Shown piece after piece: positions 44,672-53,959 of a stretch of DNA of 64,000 nt. Source of the DNA: Roseibium hamelinense (lineage in GTDB: Bacteria > Pseudomonadota > Alphaproteobacteria > Rhizobiales > Stappiaceae). A model generated the notes under the pieces. The model ran no database searches. It was given only the letters and a program-made list of their open reading frames with translations, and was not told where the DNA came from. Location: NCBI RefSeq assembly GCF_007830545.1, contig NZ_VLLF01000004.1, positions 186,001-250,000 of the forward strand, written 5' to 3'. Position 1 is the first letter of the stretch, and the number at the start of each line of letters is the position of its first letter. A program made the position numbers and the translations under genes.

Positions 44672-44884
44672 TTAGTAGTGCGGTGGTTTGTCGTGGCCTG
44701 GTTCTGGCAGCACATGTTCCATGAGCTCTTCTACCTGACCGGACGTTTCAATTTGCCGCCGGTTCAAGCGCTCCAGAAGCCTGGACTGCTCGATAACAAC
44801 CGAATTCAGATCATCGATTGTCTGCATTGCGTGGGCCAAATCGATTTCTAATTTCTCAATGCGCTGCTCCAGCTCACTGTCCAT
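44672..44884 (-). CDS. slyX: SlyX family protein
   Basis: A 70-residue coiled-coil protein with an LEQRIEKLEIDLAHAMQTID pattern and the family's typical C-terminal PPHY. SlyX proteins are conserved, short and of unknown function. The start at 44884 has AGGAGACC upstream; a longer ORF start at 45034 has no homology. It lies 56 bases upstream of the reductase gene on the same strand. Confidence 0.85.
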   Translation of the reverse strand: MDSELEQRIEKLEIDLAHAMQTIDDLNSVVIEQSRLLERLNRRQIETSGQVEELMEHVLPEPGHDKPPHY

Positions 44885-45149
44885 GGCGGTCTCCTGCTGC
44901 TCCAATGCGGTTGGCCCGGCCCTGCCGCAGTGCCAAAATGCACTATGCAGTTTACTTTTGGCTGTCAACCGCCTTGCACCTTTACCGGAGATTAGTGCCC
45001 GCAAGTCCTCGGTGCTGCTGGGGGTAATTTTCAATCTATCGTTATTTGCCGATGGGTTTAATGTACGTGGTTAGGTCTTATGTAAAGCGCCTGTTCAAAT
45101 AAGAGGGTACGCAATCTCCTGAACGATTTCCTCAAGCCGTGAGTTTTTT

Positions 45150-45854
45150 ATGACCGGACTTTCCGACTTTCAGATCACCGAAAAATGGCCCGCCCAACAT
45201 CCTGATCAGCTACAGCTTTATTCACTGCCGACGCCGAACGGTATCAAGGTGTCTGCCATGCTGGAAGAGACAGGGCTGCCCTATGAGCCGCACCTGGTCA
45301 GCTTTTCGACCGATGACCAACTCACACCAGAATTCTTGTCTTTGAACCCGAACAACAAGATTCCGGCGATCATTGATCCTGACGGTCCACATGGAGCGCC
45401 TTTGGCGCTCTGGGAATCCGGTGCGATCCTGATTTATCTCGCTGAAAAAACCGGCCGCTTTCTTTCAAGTGATCCCGCCGAAAAATACGAAACCCTGCAA
45501 TGGCTGATGTGGCAAATGGGCGGACTTGGTCCGATGTCCGGGCAGCTGGGATTTTTTCATAAGTTTGCGGGCAAGGACTACGAGGACCGCCGTCCGTTTG
45601 AGCGCTACAGGGATGAGGTAAAACGCTTGTTGGGTGTACTCGATGTGCGTTTGGAACACCGGGAGTTCATAATGGGGGACGACTACACGATTGCGGATAT
45701 TGCTGCCTGGCCTTGGCTGCGCACAATTGAGGGGTTTTACGAAGCCGGGCCACATGTCGAGCTGGCTGGATGCATAAACATCCTTCGCTGGCTTGAGACA
45801 TGCAAATCCCGTCCGGCAAGTGAAAAGGCGATCAATATTCCTGCCCGGGATTGA
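45150..45854 (+). CDS. Glutathione S-transferase (YfcG/YghU type)
   Basis: A 234-residue protein with a thioredoxin-like N-terminal domain. The active-site region is LYSLPTPNGIKVSAMLEE (about residues 24-41), and the glutathione-binding signature is NKIPAIIDPDG then WESGAILIYLAEKTG. The TPNG motif is characteristic of the Nu-class YfcG and YghU disulphide-bond reductases. A C-terminal all-helical domain (about residues 105-230) follows. It is likely to use glutathione made via gshA. Monocistronic. Confidence 0.92.
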   Translation: MTGLSDFQITEKWPAQHPDQLQLYSLPTPNGIKVSAMLEETGLPYEPHLVSFSTDDQLTPEFLSLNPNNKIPAIIDPDGPHGAPLALWESGAILIYLAEKTGRFLSSDPAEKYETLQWLMWQMGGLGPMSGQLGFFHKFAGKDYEDRRPFERYRDEVKRLLGVLDVRLEHREFIMGDDYTIADIAAWPWLRTIEGFYEAGPHVELAGCINILRWLETCKSRPASEKAINIPARD

Positions 45855-45967
45855 TCTTCATTCCTTCGGCGGAAAAGGGCATCTACTGTTGTGATACCGC
45901 AAGAGGCAGTCCGAAGACCGCCCTTTTTCATCTTGCTGACGGCCCGGATTTGAAGCGTATGCTGCCA

Positions 45968-46024
45968 CTGAACACGCCGTAGCGTGTTCAGCACGTAGGA
46001 AGAATGCCTGCCTTATGGCATTCT
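45968..46024. repeat. Pair of adjacent perfect hairpins
   Basis: Two stem-loops lie 9 bases apart. CTGAACACGC and GCGTGTTCAG (45968-45977, 45982-45991) have a CGTA loop. AGAATGCC and GGCATTCT (46001-46008, 46017-46024) have an eight-base loop. Neither has a T-run and no gene covers them. They sit between the convergent gst and groEL genes. Confidence 0.7.
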
Positions 46025-46094
46025 TAGAAGTCGTGCCTCCCCCAGTGCAGCATAGCGGCAGAAACTGATGAAGATGGGCGGCGGCTAACACAAA

Positions 46095-46120
46095 AAAGGG
46101 CGGCCCGATGGCCGCCCTTT
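46095..46120. terminator. Terminator between groEL and the gst gene
   Basis: AAAGGGCGGCC and GGCCGCCCTTT form an 11-bp stem with a CGAT loop. On the minus strand the right arm is followed by a T-run (TTTTTTG), consistent with ending groESL. Confidence 0.85.
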
Positions 46121-46147
46121 CCGCAAAGTCAATGAGCTTTGGGCTTC

Positions 46148-47800
<1,653 letters not shown>

Positions 47801-47843
47801 TCACTAAATTAGAGTTTGAATTGCGATCAGAGCGGTTCGCGGA

Positions 47844-48131
47844 TTAAGCGATCACGCCCATGATGTCGGATTCCTTCATGATCAAGAGGTCTTCACCGTC
47901 GATCTTAACTTCGGTGCCAGACCACTTGCCGAACAAAACGCGGTCGCCTGCTTTCACATCAACCGGAACGAGTTCGCCGTTGTCTTTGCGAGCGCCATTG
48001 CCAACGGCAACAACTTCGCCTTCTTGCGGCTTTTCTTTAGCGGTATCCGGGATGATGATGCCGCCGGCAGTTTTCTCTTCGGAATCTACGCGGCGAACGA
48101 CGACACGATCGTGCAGTGGACGAAATGCCAT
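47844..48131 (-). CDS. groES: Co-chaperonin GroES
   Basis: A 95-residue protein, [20 protein letters not shown], with the mobile loop [20 protein letters not shown] and the closing [12 protein letters not shown]. It caps GroEL. The ATG at 48131 has AGAGGAAAC upstream; a start at 48149 would add six residues. First gene of groESL. Confidence 0.97.
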   Translation of the reverse strand: MAFRPLHDRVVVRRVDSEEKTAGGIIIPDTAKEKPQEGEVVAVGNGARKDNGELVPVDVKAGDRVLFGKWSGTEVKIDGEDLLIMKESDIMGVIA

Positions 48132-48230
48132 TTGACTGTTTCCTCTCATGAGCGCGCCCCATCCTGATAGGCAGCACGCGGAACATGATCATTAAGGGTT
48201 CAACACACGGCACATCGCGCCGTGTGGCTG

Positions 48231-48257
48231 TTAGCACTCCCACTAGGCGAGTGCTAA
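48231..48257 (-). promoter_or_regulatory. CIRCE element, HrcA operator
   Basis: TTAGCACTC-N9-GAGTGCTAA is an exact match to the CIRCE consensus. It lies between the groES start and the upstream promoter elements. HrcA repression of groESL in the absence of heat stress is the established role. Confidence 0.95.
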
Positions 48258-48267
48258 ACGCGCTTTG

Positions 48268-48296
48268 GATTTATGGATCGTGCCGGCGGTTGTCAA
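48268..48296 (-). promoter_or_regulatory. Vegetative promoter of groESL
   Basis: On the minus strand TTGACA (48291-48296) is separated by 17 bases from TAAATC (48268-48273), a good housekeeping sigma promoter. It lies just upstream of CIRCE, so HrcA would block it. Confidence 0.7.
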
Positions 48297-48361
48297 TGGT
48301 ATGCGACTGAAAAATTCTACGGCAAATCCGGGCAAAATGAGTTGGCTGGGAGCTTATATAG

Positions 48362-48928
48362 CTACTGCGCGGACTGAACAGTGAATGGCAGTGAAACGGT
48401 GCCTGATTTGCCATCGACACGATCCCGGTAGATGGTCTCTATCGTATATGAACCGTCAGGAAGGCCGTCAAACTCAAAAGTTAGCGACGTCGACAGTTCG
48501 CGCTTTTCATTCCGGGAAGTTTGACTGAACTGTGCAAACCCGTCTTGTTTTGCAAGGACCTGACCTGTCGTATTCAACAGTCTGAAATCGACACTTAGAT
48601 CGTAGGACTTGGATTCGCCGGCTTTTTGAAAGCCATACCCGACAGGCTCAATGTAGATAAGCAATGTTTCAGAGGGTGAGAATATAGTGGTGCGACGCGG
48701 AGTGAATTGTCCGTATCCACTCGCGGGCTCTGAAATGAATGTAGCCGCCGTAAACACGAGACCCGACTTTGACCAGGCAAGGTCATAGGCTTGTGCCGCT
48801 TGTTGGAGATCGGTGCCCGGCTCTGGTACGGACGCGTCCATAGCGATTGCCGCAGAGGTGTGGGCGGTTGCAACAAAAATTAATGAGAAAAATACGCTAG
48901 CCGATGCCGCTTTAAAGCGTGCTGTCAT
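48362..48928 (-). CDS. Secreted protein of unknown function
   Basis: A 188-residue protein with a signal peptide (SASVFFSLIFVATAHTSAA). The mature part has a beta-rich look with FSPSETLLIYIEPVGYGF and a C-terminal DGSYTIETIYRDRVDGKSGT resembling an immunoglobulin-like fold. No Cys in the mature part and no family recognised. The start ATG at 48928 has GGGGG upstream. It stands alone between groES and the NtrC-type gene. Confidence 0.65.
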   Translation of the reverse strand: MTARFKAASASVFFSLIFVATAHTSAAIAMDASVPEPGTDLQQAAQAYDLAWSKSGLVFTAATFISEPASGYGQFTPRRTTIFSPSETLLIYIEPVGYGFQKAGESKSYDLSVDFRLLNTTGQVLAKQDGFAQFSQTSRNEKRELSTSLTFEFDGLPDGSYTIETIYRDRVDGKSGTVSLPFTVQSAQ

Positions 48929-49041
48929 CATTACCCCCACAAAGCAGACAATGGCTTTTCTTATCGCCACCATTGCTGCCGATATAAACTGCTTGCAGCC
49001 TTGGGACAAGGACTGCAACACACCAGCTTAAAGAGAGGCAG

Positions 49042-50535
49042 TTAAAGAGTTTTTGCTTCCCAGGACTGACGCTTGCGGTAAATCGTTGAGGGACTGATTT
49101 CCAGCGCAGCCGCCGCCATCGCAATATTGCCATCGAATGCAGCAAGTGCATCTTCGATGATCCGGCGCTCCTGGGCCCAGAGCGGCTCAATGGACGCGAA
49201 TGCGCGGGGAGGAGCGGCAGCGCGTGCCCGCTCACGTGAAAGGTCAACGACATTGGCCGCCCGTCCAGCAGGATCCCGTATGACCAGCGGAAGCATATCT
49301 AAAGACACGGCGGGGCCGTCGTTCATGACAACAATTTGCCGGATCGTGTTCTCAAGCTGGCGTACATTGCCGGGCCAGCCATAGCTAAGAAGGCAGGCTT
49401 CGGCGTCCGCATCGAAGCCTTTGAATTGCCTGACCTCTTCGCGGGCGTACCGCGCCAAGAATGTTTGCGCCAACAGCATCACATCTTCGCGCCGGTCTCT
49501 GAGAGCTGGTAATTGGATTGGCAGCACATGCAGGCGGTAGTATAGGTCTTCCCGGAAGCGTCCTGCTGAAATTTCCTCGAGCGGATTGCGGTTTGTCGCA
49601 CAGATTATGCGGGCGTCGACCTTCCGGGTCTGGGTATCTCCGAGGCGTTGAAATGTACCGGTTTGCAAGAAGCGCAACAGTTTGCTTTGCAAAAGAAGAT
49701 CCATTTCACCAATTTCATCAAGGAATAAGGTGCCCCCGTCAGCCTGTTCGGCAGCCCCCGCGCGGGTTTCGGTCGCCCCGGTGAAGGCACCACGGTTGTA
49801 GCCGAAGATCTCGCTTTCGATCAGATCTCGCGGAATAGCCGCGCAGTTGATCGTGACAAAACTCTGGTCGCTTCGGACTGAATTTGCGTGGATCGCAGTC
49901 GCACACAGCTCCTTACCGGTTCCAGATTCTCCAGTGATGAATACCGGAGCTTGTGACGGCGCCATTTTCAGGATCTGGTCAAACACCTGCCGCATGATTT
50001 CTGATTTGCCGATCAGGCTGTCAAAATTCAGGGATGATGAATCGCAGTCGGATGTTCTATGCTTGCCTGTCTGAATTCCAGACATGGGGGGAGTGTCTTT
50101 AGATACTGTGACGATCTCCGATGCCACAAGCGGCGCGCGCCAATCCCGGCCGCCTTTTCTCTGGTCCAGTTGGAACATCACTTTTTTTGCGAGCGCATCG
50201 AGACTGAATGGCTTTGTAAGAAAGTCATGTGCCCCAGACCTCATGGCGCTAACCGCACGGGAGACAGATCCCTTTGCGGACACCGCAATAATGACTGTGG
50301 ACGGACAGCGGACAGCGAACGGCTCAAGAGCGCTATCTTCACCGAGGGCCTCAAGATCAAGAACCAGTATATCGGTGTTTTTGCCTGCCAGATCTTTCAG
50401 ACAGTCTTGCGGTGCGTTGTAGAGCACAGGCTCCGCACAGTGTGCCGGGAGTTTTTCAACCACTGCAGCTGTTCGCGCGGCCTCCGACGGCAAAGAATCC
50501 AGTACACGCACCATGAGGGGCCGTTCGAGACCCAT
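49042..50535 (-). CDS. NtrC-family sigma-54-dependent response regulator
   Basis: A 497-residue activator with three domains. A receiver domain covers about residues 5-125 (DILVLDLEALGED with the likely phospho-Asp, and LTKPF). A central AAA+ domain covers about 150-390, with Walker A GESGTGKELCATAIH and the sigma-54 contact GAFTGA. A Fis-type HTH (DGNIAMAAAALEISPSTIYR) is C-terminal. The receiver lacks the usual paired acidic residues at its N-terminus (RVLDSLPSE). No kinase gene is adjacent. The ATG at 50535 has GGGGAG upstream; 50547 is an alternative. Confidence 0.9.
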   Translation of the reverse strand: MGLERPLMVRVLDSLPSEAARTAAVVEKLPAHCAEPVLYNAPQDCLKDLAGKNTDILVLDLEALGEDSALEPFAVRCPSTVIIAVSAKGSVSRAVSAMRSGAHDFLTKPFSLDALAKKVMFQLDQRKGGRDWRAPLVASEIVTVSKDTPPMSGIQTGKHRTSDCDSSSLNFDSLIGKSEIMRQVFDQILKMAPSQAPVFITGESGTGKELCATAIHANSVRSDQSFVTINCAAIPRDLIESEIFGYNRGAFTGATETRAGAAEQADGGTLFLDEIGEMDLLLQSKLLRFLQTGTFQRLGDTQTRKVDARIICATNRNPLEEISAGRFREDLYYRLHVLPIQLPALRDRREDVMLLAQTFLARYAREEVRQFKGFDADAEACLLSYGWPGNVRQLENTIRQIVVMNDGPAVSLDMLPLVIRDPAGRAANVVDLSRERARAAAPPRAFASIEPLWAQERRIIEDALAAFDGNIAMAAAALEISPSTIYRKRQSWEAKTL

Positions 50536-50954
50536 GTTACTCCCCATTGCTGGGCTTCTCCCGTCATTTGAAATTCGTCAGCCGGGTATCGACTCAATCA
50601 CCATTAGAAATTTCTACGAACACGGTAAACAAAGCGTTGTCATTTCAAATTGCAGTCCGAGTTTCGCACCAAATTCGCTTGTCGGCACAAATGTGAGCCC
50701 CAGCAGGCTGGACTTTCTGGAAAACCCGCGCACCATTTATTGAAATAGGAGAAGACGCCAAAGCAACGTTGAGTGGCATTGGCACCAAACCCACAGCTTG
50801 ACATGTTTGAATGCGATAAGGTGTCAAGATTGCGCTTAATCGGGGACAAATCCCCAAAACCTCTGATCTTTTCCCTTCCGGATTCGGAAGCGTGGAATTG
50901 TTAAGGCATGATTAAAGCGGGTGTTGTGATTCGAGTTGAGAGCCTGCAGAAGCC
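50536..50954. other. Intergenic region between NtrC-type and EAL genes
   Basis: About 420 bases between divergent genes. The right end holds a CtrA-type site (listed separately). Short ORFs in the region lack ribosome sites. No other structure was identified. Confidence 0.5.
50901..50915 (+). promoter_or_regulatory. CtrA-type box upstream of the EAL gene
   Basis: TTAA-GGCATGA-TTAA matches the TTAA-N7-TTAA(C) binding site of the alphaproteobacterial cell-cycle regulator CtrA. It is 39 bases upstream of the gene start, near the expected promoter position. Confidence 0.5.
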
Positions 50955-52568
50955 ATGGGGCGCACCGCTACCATCTTTATAATGATTTGCATGGGCGTAA
51001 TTGCCTTGTCGGCGGCTGCCGTATTGATTTTTCAGTTTGGCCGTCCGTTCGGTGAGGCAGTGTCTCTTGGTCTTGCTCTGATGTGCACCATGATCCTGAG
51101 CCATGTCCTTTTGACGCGGGCTCAGGACAGAAGTTCGGTCAGCGAAGCGGTCGACAGGCTGGAAGACAGAATGGCAGACCTGGATGAAGATCTTGAAAAT
51201 CTGGAAGGTCGCCTGACAGGCGTTGAGCACAACATACCTCGCCGGACCCGGCTTGAAATCGATCCTCTTTTTGCAGAGGTCGAGGTGTTGGGGACTTTGG
51301 TCAAGCAAATGGCCGAAGCGATGTCCGACCTTGAAACACGGGTGGAAGAACAAGAGGCTCTGCCGCCGCAGGCCCATCAGTCTTTACCGCACTACCAATC
51401 CCAGCAGCCTGCTCCGCCTTCTCCGCGGGGGCTGCCGCATCCGCACTATCCAGCCCAGTCTGAACAGCACACTTACCCGCATTCTCAACCGGCAGATGGG
51501 CGGTACAGCCGGTATGAGCCACCTGAAACCCGGCCGCACCCGCAGGCCGCCCAACAGGCTCAGTACGCTGCGCACGAGGAGCTGCATACCCGCAACGAAC
51601 CGACACGACGCGCCCCGGAACCAGTCGTTTCGCCGCCCTACGAGCGCAATTCCGCACCGGAACATGCGCGGGCCGCACCGCCGGTTAGGGTGCCCGAACC
51701 TCTCGATGACTCCGACTTTCCCATGGAGCACACAATTGCTGAGGTGCCTCCTGCGGTTGAAGAGCCACAGCCCGATCCTGCGATGCGTGAACTGATCAGA
51801 TCCGCGCTTAACGCGAACCGGGTCGAACTCCATTTGCAACCGATCGTGACGCTCCCTCAGCGCCAGGTGAAATATTATGAAGCCTTCACCAAATTGCGCG
51901 ATGCCGATGGCGCGATGATCAGCGCCGCGACCTTCATGCCGGAAGCCGTTCGCAGCGGCCTTGCGCCAAGAATTGACAATCTGCTCCTGTTCCGGTCGGT
52001 TCAGGTCATGCGTCGCTTAACCTCGCGCAACCGTAAGGCCGCGCTGTTTTGCAATATCTCTTCCCTGTCTCTTGTGGACGAGACGTTTTTCCCGGGCTTT
52101 CTCGAGTTTGTAAATGCAAACAGGAATTTTTCGGAAACGCTGGTCTTTGAATTCACCCAAAGCGATGTGGCCGCGATGGGAGCGGTCGAAATGGAAAGCG
52201 TCGACGCCTTGTCAGAACTCGGCTTTTATTTTTCGGTCGACCAGGTGGACAATCTTAAAATGGACTTCAAGGCTCTGGCGCAACGCGGGTTCAAATACGC
52301 CAAACTGCATGCCGACTACTTAATCGGCCGACGCGCTGTGCATCATGGTCACATTCATCCAGCCGATTTCGGGGATCTGTTGCACCGCTATGGCATGGAA
52401 TTGGTGACCGATCACGTCGAAACCGAAAACCAAGTTCTCGAGCTGCTGGATTTCGATATCAAGCTTGCGCAGGGCAACCTGTTTTCGCCCCCTCGTCCAG
52501 TCCGTGCGGAGGTCTTGCAGGGAACGCCAGCACCGGCGCCAAAAACCCGCGCAGCTGGGACCGCCTAA
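50955..52568 (+). CDS. TipF-like membrane protein with degenerate EAL domain
   Basis: A 537-residue protein. Two N-terminal hydrophobic segments (about residues 6-27 and 33-52) are followed by a coiled coil (about 58-130), then a Pro/Gln/His-rich linker (about 135-250) and a C-terminal EAL-type domain (about 275-515). The EAL motif is changed to EAF, and the DDFG motif to VDQVDN, while other metal and substrate residues are lost. It is therefore probably a c-di-GMP receptor or scaffold rather than a phosphodiesterase. This architecture resembles TipF, which places the flagellum in Caulobacter. A CtrA-type box precedes it. Confidence 0.8.
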   Translation: MGRTATIFIMICMGVIALSAAAVLIFQFGRPFGEAVSLGLALMCTMILSHVLLTRAQDRSSVSEAVDRLEDRMADLDEDLENLEGRLTGVEHNIPRRTRLEIDPLFAEVEVLGTLVKQMAEAMSDLETRVEEQEALPPQAHQSLPHYQSQQPAPPSPRGLPHPHYPAQSEQHTYPHSQPADGRYSRYEPPETRPHPQAAQQAQYAAHEELHTRNEPTRRAPEPVVSPPYERNSAPEHARAAPPVRVPEPLDDSDFPMEHTIAEVPPAVEEPQPDPAMRELIRSALNANRVELHLQPIVTLPQRQVKYYEAFTKLRDADGAMISAATFMPEAVRSGLAPRIDNLLLFRSVQVMRRLTSRNRKAALFCNISSLSLVDETFFPGFLEFVNANRNFSETLVFEFTQSDVAAMGAVEMESVDALSELGFYFSVDQVDNLKMDFKALAQRGFKYAKLHADYLIGRRAVHHGHIHPADFGDLLHRYGMELVTDHVETENQVLELLDFDIKLAQGNLFSPPRPVRAEVLQGTPAPAPKTRAAGTA

Positions 52569-52594
52569 GCGTTTTCTAGCTCACATCAGAAAAG

Positions 52595-52621
52595 AAGCGC
52601 ACCGCAGTTGGCGGCGCGCTT
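52595..52621 (+). terminator. Terminator after the TipF-like gene
   Basis: AAGCGCACCGC and GCGGCGCGCTT form an 11-position stem with one mismatch and a five-base loop, followed by a TAATTTTTC T-rich tail. It lies between convergent genes. Confidence 0.7.
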
Positions 52622-52628
52622 TAATTTT

Positions 52629-53954
52629 TCAGTTCACGGCGGGCCCAACCGTCACGACCGTCGGGTCCTGAGTGGCAAGCAACCGTTGCGCTACCCGCTG
52701 CACATCTTCAAGACTGACCGCTTCGATTTCCGCATTCCGCTTTTCGAAATAGTCGATCGGCAAATCAGCGTTTTGGAGGGCGACCAGCTGGCTGGCGATT
52801 TTGCCGGACGTGTCGAACCGCAGGGCGTAAGAACCCGTCAGAAACCGTTTGGCGGCCTCCAGCTCGGCGGACGTCGGCCCTTCGGTGGCCATCCTGTCAA
52901 TCTGATCAAGCATTACATCAAGGGTTTCGTTTGCACGGTCTGCCCGTGTGGCTGCGGTGGCAATGATCATGCCTGCGTGCTCATAAGGAATGATTGAACT
53001 ATTTGCGCCATAGCTCAAGCCGCGCTTTTCGCGAACTTCCTCAAACAACCAGGATGTAAAGGTTCCACCACCCAGGATATGGTTCATTACGAAGGCTGCC
53101 TGAAAGTCGGGGTCATCGCGTTTTAGTCCGGGAAGTCCGATCATGATTGAAGTCTGGGGAACCGGAAGTGTTTCGCTGACCCGTTCACCGAAGGCCGCCT
53201 CGGCATCCGCAACACTTCCCAGTTCGGTGTTTTCCGGCAAGTCTGCAAAAACCTTGTCAAGTAATAGGCCAAGGGTGCCAGCATCTATCGCGCCAACCAC
53301 TCCAATGCGCAGCCCCGAACGGCTGAACAAAGCGCGATGTTGCTGATCCAAGTCGCCGGGGGTCAGGCTTTCCAGGGTCGACTCAGTACCACTGGTCGGG
53401 ATTGCATAAGGATGCTCGCCGAAAACCGAGGCCATAAACGCTTTTCCTGCGATAGCATTCGGCTCCTTTTGCTGCCGGCGCACGCCGGCGATTAGTTGAG
53501 CCTTTATCCGCTCGACAGCGTCCTCGTCAAACCGGGGCTCATTGACTGCGATCGACAACATGTCGAATGCCTCATCGACTGTTGGTGCCAAGGTTCGCAG
53601 ACTACCGAAGAACGCGTCTCGGGACGTGCTGAAGCCGATGCTGATGGCGAGCTGTTCGAGACGTGCCTGATAAGCTTCTGAATCGAGATCGGCGGCACCT
53701 TCGTCCAGTGTTGCCGACAGCAATCTGGTCAGCCCAGACTTGCTTTCAGGGTCGAGTGCCGCCCCGTTGTCGAATGAAAAGTTCATTGCGACCAGCGGTA
53801 CGGTGTTGTCCTCTACCAGCCAGGCCTCGATTCCCTGAGGGCTGACCACCCTTTGAATCTCGACAGCGCGGGCGGTAACAGTCATGAAAACAATCAAGAC
53901 CAGCGCAACAGTGGCGTGAAATGGCAGTGACAGTGCGCGCGAAAACGGTGTCAT
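52629..53954 (-). CDS. M16 peptidase homologue, inactive subunit type
   Basis: A 441-residue exported M16-family protein with a signal peptide (PFHATVALVLIVFMTVTARA). The zinc motif HxxEH is missing at the expected site (GLTRLLSATLDEGAA), while the remaining M16 fold is kept, including the family's AFVMNHILGGGTFTSWLFEE region. By analogy to two-subunit M16B enzymes it pairs with the active neighbour. The ATG at 53954 has CGGAG upstream; a TTG at 53963 is possible. It follows the active M16 gene, whose stop lies within ten bases. Confidence 0.88.
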   Translation of the reverse strand: MTPFSRALSLPFHATVALVLIVFMTVTARAVEIQRVVSPQGIEAWLVEDNTVPLVAMNFSFDNGAALDPESKSGLTRLLSATLDEGAADLDSEAYQARLEQLAISIGFSTSRDAFFGSLRTLAPTVDEAFDMLSIAVNEPRFDEDAVERIKAQLIAGVRRQQKEPNAIAGKAFMASVFGEHPYAIPTSGTESTLESLTPGDLDQQHRALFSRSGLRIGVVGAIDAGTLGLLLDKVFADLPENTELGSVADAEAAFGERVSETLPVPQTSIMIGLPGLKRDDPDFQAAFVMNHILGGGTFTSWLFEEVREKRGLSYGANSSIIPYEHAGMIIATAATRADRANETLDVMLDQIDRMATEGPTSAELEAAKRFLTGSYALRFDTSGKIASQLVALQNADLPIDYFEKRNAEIEAVSLEDVQRVAQRLLATQDPTVVTVGPAVN

Positions 53955-53959
53955 TCTAG

